Positions 16,840 through 24,880 of a stretch of DNA of 64,000 nucleotides are shown here, in pieces. The DNA lies in NCBI RefSeq assembly GCF_004300825.1, contig NZ_CP036250.1:3111001-3175000 (forward strand), written 5' to 3'. A program made the position numbers and the translations under genes. The notes under the pieces were generated by a model. That model worked only from the letters and a program-made list of their open reading frames with translations. It was not told where the DNA came from and did no database searches. The DNA is from Egicoccus halophilus (GTDB lineage: Bacteria; Actinomycetota; Nitriliruptoria; Nitriliruptorales; Nitriliruptoraceae). How positions within the stretch are numbered: the stretch's first letter is position 1; each line of letters begins with the position of its first letter.

Positions 16840-18153
16840 TCAGCGTTCCTGCAACCGACGTCGCAACAGGTCGAGTCCGGCGCTGCCGAGCCGCTTGATG
16901 ATCTGCCCGCGGTCGCCGGGGATCTGCCGTCCGTGCACCTCCACGTGCCCGTCGGGGTGAGCCAGGGCCCAGAACGCGGTCCCGACGGGTTGGCCGTTCT
17001 GTTCGGTCGGGCCGGCACAGCCGGTGACCCCGATCCCCCAGTCGGCACCGAACCGCTCGCGGGCGAGCTGGGCGATCGCGCGGGTCACGGCCTCGCTGAC
17101 CGGCCCGTGCTCGTCGAGCAGCTCCCGGTCGACCCCGAGCACGTCGTGCTTGATCTCGGTGTCGTAGACGACCATGCCGCCGACCAGACCGTGCGACGCA
17201 CCCGGCACGGCGCCCAACCTGGCGGCGATGTCGCCGGCGGTCGCCGACTCCGCGGTCGCGACGGTCTCGCCACGGTCCCCGAGCAGCCGCAGGACCACGT
17301 CCTCGAGCTGTTCGTCGTCCAGACCGGCCACGGCACCACCGAGCGCGTCGATGACCTCGTCGAGCAGGGGCTGGGACGCGCCGCGGGCCGCTCCGACGTC
17401 GTCCGCGCTGACGGTCAGGCGCACCTGGATCTCGTGGCTGCGCGCCAGGTACGACAACGTCACCCCGTCGCGGTCGCCGGCGATCGGCTCGACGACCTGG
17501 GCGACGTCGGACTCGCCCATGCCGATGACGTGCACGACCCGGGTGACGGTGGCGCGTGCGCCGGCCAGCGCCTGCAGCTCCGGCGCGACGTCGCGGTGGA
17601 ACAGTTGCTGCAGCTCCCACGGCACGCCCGGTAGCGCGTACACCCGGGTGGGCTTGGGGCTCGCGAGGGTGAGTGCGAACCCGGGCGCGGTACCGACCGG
17701 CGGGAACGGCCGCGCGCCGCGCGGGATGCCGGCCTGCTTGGCGTTCTGTGGGGGCATGCGCCGCCCCATCGAGGCGAAGCGTTGCAGGATCGCCTCCTCG
17801 AGGTCGTCGTGGTGCTCGAGGGCGACGCCGGCCGCTGCCGCGATCGCCGCACGCGTGCGGTCGTCGGAGGTCGGACCGAGCCCACCACCGCAGACGATCA
17901 CGTGGACCCGCTCGGCCAACCAGGCGAGTACCTCGACGAACTCCTCGGTGTCGTCGCGGACCGCGACGTGGTGCACGACCTCGACGCCCATGTCGCGCAG
18001 CTTCGAGGACACCCAGGCGGCGTTGGTGTCGACGAGGTCCCCGAGCAGCAGCTCGCTTCCCACGGACACCACGGCGGCCCGGGCGGGCTCGCCGGCGGGG
18101 CGGATCTCGAGGCCGTCGATCGTGCCGGCCGGTCCGCTTGCGTCCTGCTTCAC
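16840..18153 (-). CDS. cinA: CinA-family nicotinamide-nucleotide amidohydrolase
   Basis: 437 residues in two domains. The N-terminal MoCF/COG1058 domain (about 20-190) has VSVGSELLLGDLVDTNAAW and GGLGPTSDDRT. The C-terminal PncC domain (about 275-435) has TAESATAGDIAARL, GGMVVYDTEIKHDVL and GVTGCAGPT, the amidase features that deaminate nicotinamide mononucleotide in NAD salvage. Start GTG 18153 overlaps the pgsA TGA as GTGA. Location between pgsA and recA is typical; the historic 'competence/damage-inducible' label comes from that linkage. Confidence 0.94.
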   Translation of the reverse strand: MKQDASGPAGTIDGLEIRPAGEPARAAVVSVGSELLLGDLVDTNAAWVSSKLRDMGVEVVHHVAVRDDTEEFVEVLAWLAERVHVIVCGGGLGPTSDDRTRAAIAAAAGVALEHHDDLEEAILQRFASMGRRMPPQNAKQAGIPRGARPFPPVGTAPGFALTLASPKPTRVYALPGVPWELQQLFHRDVAPELQALAGARATVTRVVHVIGMGESDVAQVVEPIAGDRDGVTLSYLARSHEIQVRLTVSADDVGAARGASQPLLDEVIDALGGAVAGLDDEQLEDVVLRLLGDRGETVATAESATAGDIAARLGAVPGASHGLVGGMVVYDTEIKHDVLGVDRELLDEHGPVSEAVTRAIAQLARERFGADWGIGVTGCAGPTEQNGQPVGTAFWALAHPDGHVEVHGRQIPGDRGQIIKRLGSAGLDLLRRRLQER

Positions 18154-18797
18154 GTCGTCGATTCCTCCCGCCGCCCCCGGGCCAACCGCCCGGCGCGGAA
18201 CGCGTATTCGATACCGGACCAGATGGTGAGCACGACGGCGACGCCGAGCAACGGGTCGGCCACGTTCGCCGGCACGCCCGGTGACAGGTACGCGGCGACG
18301 GCCACCACCTGCGAGACGGTCTTGGCCTTGCCCCAGTGACTGGCCGGCATCACCAGGTCCAACCGGCGCACCAGCCGGACCCGCAACGCGGTGACCGCCA
18401 CCTCGCGGGCGACGATCACGTTGACGGCCCACCACGGCAGCTCACCGACCAGCGCGAGACTCGCCAGCGACCCGATGATCAGCAGCTTGTCGGCGATCGG
18501 GTCGGCCAACTCGCCCCAGCGGGTCACCCCGTGCCACCGTCTCGCGACCCACCCGTCGATCGAGTCGGTGGCCGCGGCGAAGACGAACACGCCGAACGCC
18601 CACCAGCGGGCCGTGTCGCCCTCGACCGCCAGCAGCCACAGGATCACCGGGACCAGCAGCGCGCGCAGGAAGGTCAGCAGATTCGGCACGTTGAGCCAGT
18701 GCGGCTCGGTCCCGCCCTGCGCGCCCGCCGCGCCTGCCGACCGAGATGCCGGGGCGAGATTCGGCTCGCCGTCGCGCGGCGGAGGCGGCTCGGTCAC
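18150..18797 (-). CDS. pgsA: CDP-diacylglycerol-glycerol-3-phosphate phosphatidyltransferase
   Basis: Integral membrane enzyme of phosphatidylglycerol synthesis. The CDP-alcohol phosphotransferase motif DG-x2-AR-x8-G-x3-D-x3-D is complete (DGWVARR ... GELADPIAD). About five hydrophobic spans follow a 30-residue Pro/Gly-rich cytoplasmic start. 215 residues. GTG 18797 overlaps the rimO stop (GTGA), and its own stop overlaps the cinA start, so three genes are translationally chained. Confidence 0.94.
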   Translation of the reverse strand: MTEPPPPRDGEPNLAPASRSAGAAGAQGGTEPHWLNVPNLLTFLRALLVPVILWLLAVEGDTARWWAFGVFVFAAATDSIDGWVARRWHGVTRWGELADPIADKLLIIGSLASLALVGELPWWAVNVIVAREVAVTALRVRLVRRLDLVMPASHWGKAKTVSQVVAVAAYLSPGVPANVADPLLGVAVVLTIWSGIEYAFRAGRLARGRREESTT

Positions 18798-20461
18798 GCG
18801 CGGGCCTCGACCAGGCGCGCGACCAGGTCGACACCGACCGTGTCGATCACCTGCACCCGTGCCCGGGCACCGACGGCGAGGTCGGCCGCGCGACCCTGGT
18901 CGTCCACCACCTCGATCTCCCCGTCCGTGTCCGGTGCCTCACGATAGGAACGTGCGAGCGTCGCGGCGATCTCCTCGTCACCGTCCTCGGGGCGTTCCTG
19001 CACGATCACGTCCAGTTCGCGGCCGACGAATCGACGGCTGGCCTCGTCGGCGAGACGCTCCTGCAACTCCCCGACCCGCGCCAGTCGGTGTTCGGCCACC
19101 TCGGCCGGCACCTGGGCGTCGAAGTCGGCCGACGGGGTGCCGTCCTCGACGCTGAACGGGAACAGCCCGACCCAGTCGAGCACGTGCTCGGCCAGGAACG
19201 TCTCGAGAGCCGCGACGTCCGCCTCGGTCTCGCCGGGGAACCCGAGGATGAAGTTCGACCGGAAGACGGCCTGCGGATCGAGGCCGCGGATCCGCTCGAT
19301 CAACGCCCCGAACCGCTCCGGGTCGCCGGAGCGGGCCATCGCCTGGACCACCGGGCCCGAGACGTGCTGCAACGACAGGTCGAAGTAGGACGCGACCTTG
19401 GGCAGCTCCGCCATGGTTTCGAGCAGGGGCAGGGTCAGCTCCGCCGGCTGCAGGTACATCAACCGCAGGCGCTCGAGGTCGTCGATGGCCGACAGCTCCC
19501 GCAGCAGGGTCGCCTGCAGCCTGCGCCCGCCGGGCAGGTCCTTGCCCCACGAGGTCGTGTTCTCGCTGACCAGCACGAGTTCGCGCGCCCCGCCCTCGAC
19601 CAGCCAGGCGGCCTCGGCGAGCACCTCGTCGAGCGGGCGGCTGCGGAACCGGCCGCGGAACGACGGGATGGCGCAGAAGGTGCAGATGCGGTCGCACCCC
19701 GAGGCGATCTTCAGGTAGGCCCACGGCCGCGGGACCCCGCCGGTCTGCGGCAGGCGCACGGGGAACCGGGGTCCCGAGTCGGGCACCCGGTCGAGCAGGT
19801 CCTGTGCGGTGCCGGGCGCGAGCGCCGTCCGCGGCGCCTCGGGCGGCAGCTCGAGCGCACGCAGTCCGAGGGCGAGCTCGTCGAGATCCGCGGCGGTCGA
19901 GGGCACCGACGGTTCGGACCGCGCGCGCTCCGGGGTCGTGACCGGTGCGGTCACCGGTGCGCTCGGTGGGTGTGCGGTGGGCGACGCGCCGACGGGAGCG
20001 ACCATCAGCGGCAGGTCGCGTCGCACGGGCCGGGCCCCGGGGTGGGAGTCGCCGACACCGACGACCCGGTCGATCTGCCGTCCGGCCAGCACGTCCCCGA
20101 CGACCGACGGCAACGTGGCGTAGCCGTCGAACCCGACGATTGCGTCGGCCTCGGGGATGGCCTCGGCGAGCTCGTGCGGGTAGCGCTGGGCCATGCATCC
20201 GACGACCAGCACCGCGCGGGCGCTGCCCTCGTCCTTGAGCTGGCACGCCTCGAGGACCGTGTCGATCGACTCCTGCTTGGCCGGGGCGATGAAGGTGCAG
20301 GTGTTGACCAGGACCACGTCGGCGTCGAGCGGATCATCGACGACCGCGTTGCCCTCGCGGTGGAACAACCCGGCGAGCTGCTCGGAGTCGACCTCGTTGC
20401 GGCCGCAGCCGAGGGTGACCACGGCGACGCGGTAGGTGTCGGTGGATGCGGATGCTGACAA
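18794..20461 (-). CDS. rimO: Ribosomal protein S12 methylthiotransferase RimO, with an internal insertion
   Basis: Radical-SAM enzyme that methylthiolates the conserved Asp of ribosomal protein S12. UPF0004 domain cysteines are in TLGCGRNEVDSEQ, NTCTFI and GCMAQRY; the radical-SAM motif is CDRICTFC. GFPGETEADV and a C-terminal TRAM domain complete the family. At 555 residues it is about 110 longer than usual. The excess is a Pro/Thr/Ser/Glu-rich insert of about 95 residues between the UPF0004 and radical-SAM domains, centred near 19800-20030. TTG 20461 is the best start: GAGG lies upstream and the conserved YRVAVVTLGC follows within 15 residues. No ATG or GTG is available nearer. Confidence 0.92.
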   Translation of the reverse strand: MSASASTDTYRVAVVTLGCGRNEVDSEQLAGLFHREGNAVVDDPLDADVVLVNTCTFIAPAKQESIDTVLEACQLKDEGSARAVLVVGCMAQRYPHELAEAIPEADAIVGFDGYATLPSVVGDVLAGRQIDRVVGVGDSHPGARPVRRDLPLMVAPVGASPTAHPPSAPVTAPVTTPERARSEPSVPSTAADLDELALGLRALELPPEAPRTALAPGTAQDLLDRVPDSGPRFPVRLPQTGGVPRPWAYLKIASGCDRICTFCAIPSFRGRFRSRPLDEVLAEAAWLVEGGARELVLVSENTTSWGKDLPGGRRLQATLLRELSAIDDLERLRLMYLQPAELTLPLLETMAELPKVASYFDLSLQHVSGPVVQAMARSGDPERFGALIERIRGLDPQAVFRSNFILGFPGETEADVAALETFLAEHVLDWVGLFPFSVEDGTPSADFDAQVPAEVAEHRLARVGELQERLADEASRRFVGRELDVIVQERPEDGDEEIAATLARSYREAPDTDGEIEVVDDQGRAADLAVGARARVQVIDTVGVDLVARLVEARA

Positions 20462-20570
20462 GACAGGGACCTCGGCAGGACGGTGGAGCGCGAAGGAACC
20501 GGGGCGACGGGCGGCACGCGGGCGCCGTGGTGGCCGATGCGGTGGTGGTGGCCGGTGGGCGCGCCGGCGT

Positions 20571-21404
20571 TCAGTCCGTCGCGACACCGTCGGCAGTGAA
20601 CACCACCTCGACCACCTGCCCACGCGCACCGAGCGAGTCGACCTCCTCGCCGTTGACCTGGGCCCGGATGCCGCCGGCGTTGCCGAGCCGGACACGGATC
20701 TCGTCCTCACCCTCGAAGTCGCGGGTCACGCCGGCCTCGACCGTCTGCTCGAGCACCACCGAACCGTCGATGGTCACCCGCATCCACGAGCTCTCCTCGA
20801 GGGCGAGCAGGACCTCGACGCCCTCGACGACCGGCTCGGCCTCCTCCTCGGTGTCCGACGCCGACGCGGCGCCGCCGTCGCCGTCGCCATCGGCGTTGGC
20901 TGCCCCGGTGTCCGGTTCCGGCGCGTCCTCGGCCGCCGGCTGCTCGGAGGGCACGGGCGCCGGCGGCGGGGAGATCGGCACCTGTCCGGCCGGTTGCGGA
21001 GCGCGGCCCGATCCGAGCGTGCTCAGGAAGGCGAAGGCGGCGAGCACCACCACGGCGACCAGGACCCACGCGACCCAGGGCGGCGGCCCGGAACCCGACG
21101 ACGGACCACCCACCGCGCTCGAACCGACGACCCCGCTCGCCACCGCGGGCTCACCGTCCTGGCGGCGGTACTCGTCGAGCAACGGCTGCGGATCGAGTCC
21201 GAGCTCGGTGGCGTAGTTGCGCAGGAAGCCCTTGGCGTAGATCGCCCCGCCGAAGACCTCGAAGTGCTCGTCCTCCAGCGCGCGCAGGTAGTCGCTGCGG
21301 GTCCGTAGTCGCTCGGCGAGATCGGAGACGGAGCGTCCCTGCTCCTGCCGTGCGGCGCGCAGTGTCTCGCCGATACCCGTACCCACGCCCGGCCGGCCTC
21401 CCAT
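20571..21404 (-). CDS. RodZ-like helix-turn-helix membrane protein
   Basis: 277 residues: an N-terminal HTH_25 domain (about 10-75, IGETLRAARQEQGRSVSDLA and RALEDEHFEVFGGAIYAKGF), one membrane span (about 108-130), a disordered acidic/Pro linker, and an external C-terminal DUF4115 beta-domain (about 190-275). This is the RodZ architecture, linked in rods to MreB and elongation. Location between ftsK and rimO is the usual actinobacterial site. ATG 21404 with GAGGAC upstream. Confidence 0.88.
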   Translation of the reverse strand: MGGRPGVGTGIGETLRAARQEQGRSVSDLAERLRTRSDYLRALEDEHFEVFGGAIYAKGFLRNYATELGLDPQPLLDEYRRQDGEPAVASGVVGSSAVGGPSSGSGPPPWVAWVLVAVVVLAAFAFLSTLGSGRAPQPAGQVPISPPPAPVPSEQPAAEDAPEPDTGAANADGDGDGGAASASDTEEEAEPVVEGVEVLLALEESSWMRVTIDGSVVLEQTVEAGVTRDFEGEDEIRVRLGNAGGIRAQVNGEEVDSLGARGQVVEVVFTADGVATD

Positions 21405-21595
21405 CCACGACGTCCTCGGGAGCCTGCTGCTCCGGTGAACGACGCGAGCCTAGGACCACCCCCCGGTCGTCGCACGAGCCGTCCCCGGGCGTCCGGCCGC
21501 CGCAGGTCGGGGCAGGTCGTGCGGGGCCCGCCCCGGCGGCCCCGGGGCGCACACCGGATGCCGTGATCGCGCGCTCACGTGGCTACGATGCGCGC

Positions 21596-21895
21596 ATGAA
21601 GACCTCCAAGCTGCTGCGTTCGTCGGCCGCCGCCCTGGCGGCCGTGTTCCTCGTCGCTGGCCCGGTGTCGGCCGCCGAGGACCCCGCCACGACGGAGACC
21701 GCCGAGGAGGCTCCTGTCGGCGACCACGGGGCGGGTACCTCGGATCGCTACCAGATCGCGGAGACGCCCCGTCAGCAGGTCGGTCTGCTGCTCTACGGCG
21801 CGCTGGGCGTGGGCGCCTACCTGGCGTTCACCAACGCCCGCCGCCAGTACAAGGGCGAGCGCTCCCAGGCCACCGGCGAGTTTCGTTGGCGCTGA
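21596..21895 (+). CDS. Small exported membrane protein, unknown
   Basis: 99 residues from ATG 21596. It starts MKTSKLL with a signal-type hydrophobic segment and an Ala-x-Ala cleavage site (VSAAED, about residues 23-28). A short acidic stretch follows, then a single membrane span (about 62-78) and a basic tail ending FRWR. No family recognised. The final codons and the stop lie inside the first copy of a 26-bp tandem repeat, so the repeat array begins within the gene. Converges on ftsK. Confidence 0.75.
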   Translation: MKTSKLLRSSAAALAAVFLVAGPVSAAEDPATTETAEEAPVGDHGAGTSDRYQIAETPRQQVGLLLYGALGVGAYLAFTNARRQYKGERSQATGEFRWR

Positions 21896-22043
21896 CGAGC
21901 GGCACCCTGACTCGGCGCTGACGAGCGGCACCCTGACTCGGCGCTGACGAGCGGCACCCTGACTCGGCGCTGACGAGCGGCACCCTGACTCGGCGCTGAC
22001 GAGCGGCACCCTGACTCGGCGCTGACGAGCCGCACCCTGGCGC
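21888..22043. repeat. 26-bp tandem repeat array, about six copies
   Basis: Unit GGCGCTGACGAGCGGCACCC plus TGACTC. Five identical copies (21888-21913, 21914-21939, 21940-21965, 21966-21991, 21992-22017) and a sixth, degenerate one (22018-22043). Each unit contains CGCT-GACG-AGCG, a small potential hairpin. The array spans the junction between the end of the small membrane gene (+) and the ftsK end (-). There are no variable spacers, so it is not CRISPR. Confidence 0.95.
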
Positions 22044-22101
22044 CCCACCCGGCGTCCGCCCCGGATTCCGCCGTCCCCGGGGCCCGGCGCGGACCGAGGG
22101 C

Positions 22102-24738
22102 CTACATGTGGCCGGCGGCGCGGGCCTCGTCGAGCTGTTCGGGGGTCCACAGCACGTCGCGGGCCTTGGAACCCTCGCTGGGTCCGACCACCCCGAGCTC
22201 CTCGAGCTCGTCCATGAGCCGCCCGGCGCGCGCGAACCCGATGCGCAGCTTGCGCTGGAGCATCGAGGTGGACCCGAGCCCGGACACCACGACCTGTTCG
22301 GCCGCCCGGCGCAGCAGGGCCTCGTCGGAGTCGTCGTCGCCGGAGCGGGCGGAGTCGACCCGCTCGGCGTCGTCGCCGGTCTTGACGACCGTCTCCTCGA
22401 ACTCGGCCTCGCGCTGCTGCTTGCAGAACGTGACCGCGGCGAGGACCTCGCGCTCGGTGACCCAGCAGCCCTGGAGCCGGGACGGCTTGCCCTGGCTGGC
22501 GGGCAGGAACAGCATGTCGCCCTTGCCGACCAGCTTCTCCGCCCCACCCATGTCGAGGATGGTGCGCGAGTCGGTCTGCGAGGCGACCGCCAGCGCGAGC
22601 CGCGACGGGATGTTGGCCTTGATCAGGCCGGTGATGACGTCGACCGACGGCCGCTGCGTGGCGATGACCATGTGGATGCCGACGGCGCGGGCCATCTGGG
22701 CGATGCGACAGATCGCGTCCTCGACGTCGCGCGGGGCGACCAGCATGAGGTCGGCGAGCTCGTCGATGACCAGCAGGATGTAGGGCAGCTCCTCGGGCTC
22801 GATCTGCGTGGGCACCCCGTCCTCGCCCAACGGCCCCTCACGCAGCGGCACCTCGCCGGCGCGGACGGCGTCGTTGTAGCCGTCGATGTTGCGGAAGCCG
22901 AGCAGCGCCAGCAGCTCGTAGCGTTGCTCCATCTCCTTGACGCACCACTGCACGGCGTCGGCGGCCCGGCGGGGGTCGGTGACGACCGGGGAGAGCAGGT
23001 GCGGGGTGCCCTCGTAGCCGTTGAGCTCGACGCGCTTGGGGTCGATGAGGATCATCCGCACCTGGTCGGGGCGGGCGCGCATGATGATGGAGGTGATCAT
23101 GCCGTTGAGGGTCACCGACTTGCCGGAGCCGGTGGCGCCCGAGACCAGCAGGTGCGGCATGGTGGCGAGGTTGACCAGCGCCGGGTTGCCGGCGATGTCC
23201 ACGCCCATGGCGACGGTGAGCGGGTGCGGGTCGCGCTGCGCCTCGTCGGAGCGCAGGATGTCGCCGAGCGTGATGAGGTCGCGCTGGCGGTTGGGGACCT
23301 CGACGCCGATGGCGGACTTGCCGGGGATCGGCGCGACGATGCGCACGTCGGGGGCGGCCAGCGCATAGGCGATGTCGTCGCCCATGTTGGCGACCTTCTT
23401 GACCTGCACGCCGGGGCCGAGCTCGATCTCGAACCGGGTGACGGTCGGGCCCCGTGACCAGCGGGCGACGGTGGCGTCGATCCCGAACTGGTCGAAGGTC
23501 TCCTGCAGCGCGGCGGTCTGCGCCTCGATGGTGCGGGTGGACTCCTTGCCCAGCTTCTTGCCGGCGGCGAGCAGGTCCATGCTGGGAAGCTGGTAGTCGT
23601 CCCACGACTGCACGGGCGACACCGGGCTGGCCTTGAGCGTCGCCGGGTCGACGGGCACCCGGGCGCGCTCGACCGGCGGATCGGGGGCCCGGCCGGCGAG
23701 GCGGTCGGCGGCCGTCGAGCCGTCCCCGTCGTCGGTGTCGGCGTGGCGAGCGCCGCCGCGATCCTCGTCGAGCTCCGGCTGCTCGAAGGCCTTGTTCGCC
23801 AGGGTCGCCCGGACCGGTGTGGCCGGGATGGCCTCGGTCGGCTCGTCGGCCTGCGGGTCCGCGTCGCCGGGTTCGGTCGTCCGCCGGCGACTGCCGCTGC
23901 GGCGCTTGGCGGCCGGCGTCGCGTCGTCCACGGCGTCGGCGTCGGATCGGCGGCGTCGGGCGGGTCGGGAGGCGATCTGCTGGGTCGCGTCGTCGTCCTC
24001 GTCCTCGTTCTCGCCGACGTCGTCCGCGTCGGCGGGCTCGCGGACGAACAGGCCCTTGATCGCCTCGACGACGGCCGAGAACGGGGTCTTGGTGACCACG
24101 AGCAGCCCGAGGGCGATCAGGGCGACGACGACGGCCGCCGCCCCCCACACCGACAGGGCGGCCGTCAGCGGCCGTCCGACCGCCCACCCGAGCAGGCCGC
24201 CGGCGAGCCACAGGCCCCGGATGCCCTCGGAGGGCTCGGGACCACCGGCGATCAGGTGCAGGCCACCGAGCACACCGACGCCGAGGACGAGCGAGCCGAC
24301 CCCGATGCGCCCGATCTCCGGACTCGGGCGGCCCAGCAGCACGAGCATCCCGAACCAGGCCAGCAGGACCGGTACGGCGTACCCGAGCAGGCCGAGCAGG
24401 CCGAGCGAGACGGCTTCCAGGAAGTTGCCGACCGGACCGGCGACGTCGGCGTAGGTCCCCATGCCGGTCAGCACGCCGAGCAGGATCAGCAGGATGCCGA
24501 CGGCGTCCTGCTTCTGGGCCGCCAGATGCCCGCCCAGGGCGCTGCCGGCCTTGCTGGCCGGCCCCTGACGGCGGGTGCTGCCGCCCTTGCTGCTGCTCCC
24601 CCTGCCGCTCCCCCCACCGGCGCTGCGGCTCGAGCCACCACGGGACGAGCCGCTGCGCGACGAACTGCCACGCGACGGCCGTCGCGCGGCAGGCTTGCCC
24701 CGCGACTTCTTCGGCGGATTCTTCGTGGTGGACGCCAC
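22102..24738 (-). CDS. ftsK: DNA translocase FtsK/SpoIIIE
   Basis: Septal DNA pump that clears chromosome from the division plane. 878 residues. A basic Ser/Arg/Gly-rich N-terminal tail (about 60 residues) is followed by four or five membrane spans (about 80-240), a long acidic/Pro linker, and the motor: Walker A GATGSGKSV, Walker B LLVIDELADLM and IATQRPSVDVITG. The C-terminal winged-helix gamma domain (GSTSMLQRKLRIGFARAGRL) recognises orientation sequences. Start GTG 24738 was chosen as the first codon after an upstream GAGGAG at rather long spacing. A -10-like TATCCT sits at 24815-24810 on the minus strand. Confidence 0.96.
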   Translation of the reverse strand: MASTTKNPPKKSRGKPAARRPSRGSSSRSGSSRGGSSRSAGGGSGRGSSSKGGSTRRQGPASKAGSALGGHLAAQKQDAVGILLILLGVLTGMGTYADVAGPVGNFLEAVSLGLLGLLGYAVPVLLAWFGMLVLLGRPSPEIGRIGVGSLVLGVGVLGGLHLIAGGPEPSEGIRGLWLAGGLLGWAVGRPLTAALSVWGAAAVVVALIALGLLVVTKTPFSAVVEAIKGLFVREPADADDVGENEDEDDDATQQIASRPARRRRSDADAVDDATPAAKRRSGSRRRTTEPGDADPQADEPTEAIPATPVRATLANKAFEQPELDEDRGGARHADTDDGDGSTAADRLAGRAPDPPVERARVPVDPATLKASPVSPVQSWDDYQLPSMDLLAAGKKLGKESTRTIEAQTAALQETFDQFGIDATVARWSRGPTVTRFEIELGPGVQVKKVANMGDDIAYALAAPDVRIVAPIPGKSAIGVEVPNRQRDLITLGDILRSDEAQRDPHPLTVAMGVDIAGNPALVNLATMPHLLVSGATGSGKSVTLNGMITSIIMRARPDQVRMILIDPKRVELNGYEGTPHLLSPVVTDPRRAADAVQWCVKEMEQRYELLALLGFRNIDGYNDAVRAGEVPLREGPLGEDGVPTQIEPEELPYILLVIDELADLMLVAPRDVEDAICRIAQMARAVGIHMVIATQRPSVDVITGLIKANIPSRLALAVASQTDSRTILDMGGAEKLVGKGDMLFLPASQGKPSRLQGCWVTEREVLAAVTFCKQQREAEFEETVVKTGDDAERVDSARSGDDDSDEALLRRAAEQVVVSGLGSTSMLQRKLRIGFARAGRLMDELEELGVVGPSEGSKARDVLWTPEQLDEARAAGHM

Positions 24739-24880
24739 TCGGGTTCCCAGCTCCTCACGTGCTCGTGCCCGTGTCGGGCCGGTCCGGCACACGCCGGGCG
24801 AGCGCACCGAGGATAACGGGCGCACACAAGCATGGAACTACACGTTCGGCAGGGCCACGTGGGGGCAGGCGGACGCGGGC

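Noticed and set aside
21888-22043. Possible CRISPR array
   Set aside because: The units are head-to-tail without spacers and no cas gene is nearby; it is a simple tandem repeat.
24835-24847. GAAC...GTTC near the ftsK promoter as a second SOS box
   Set aside because: The spacer is five bases instead of four, and the outer positions do not match the LexA consensus.
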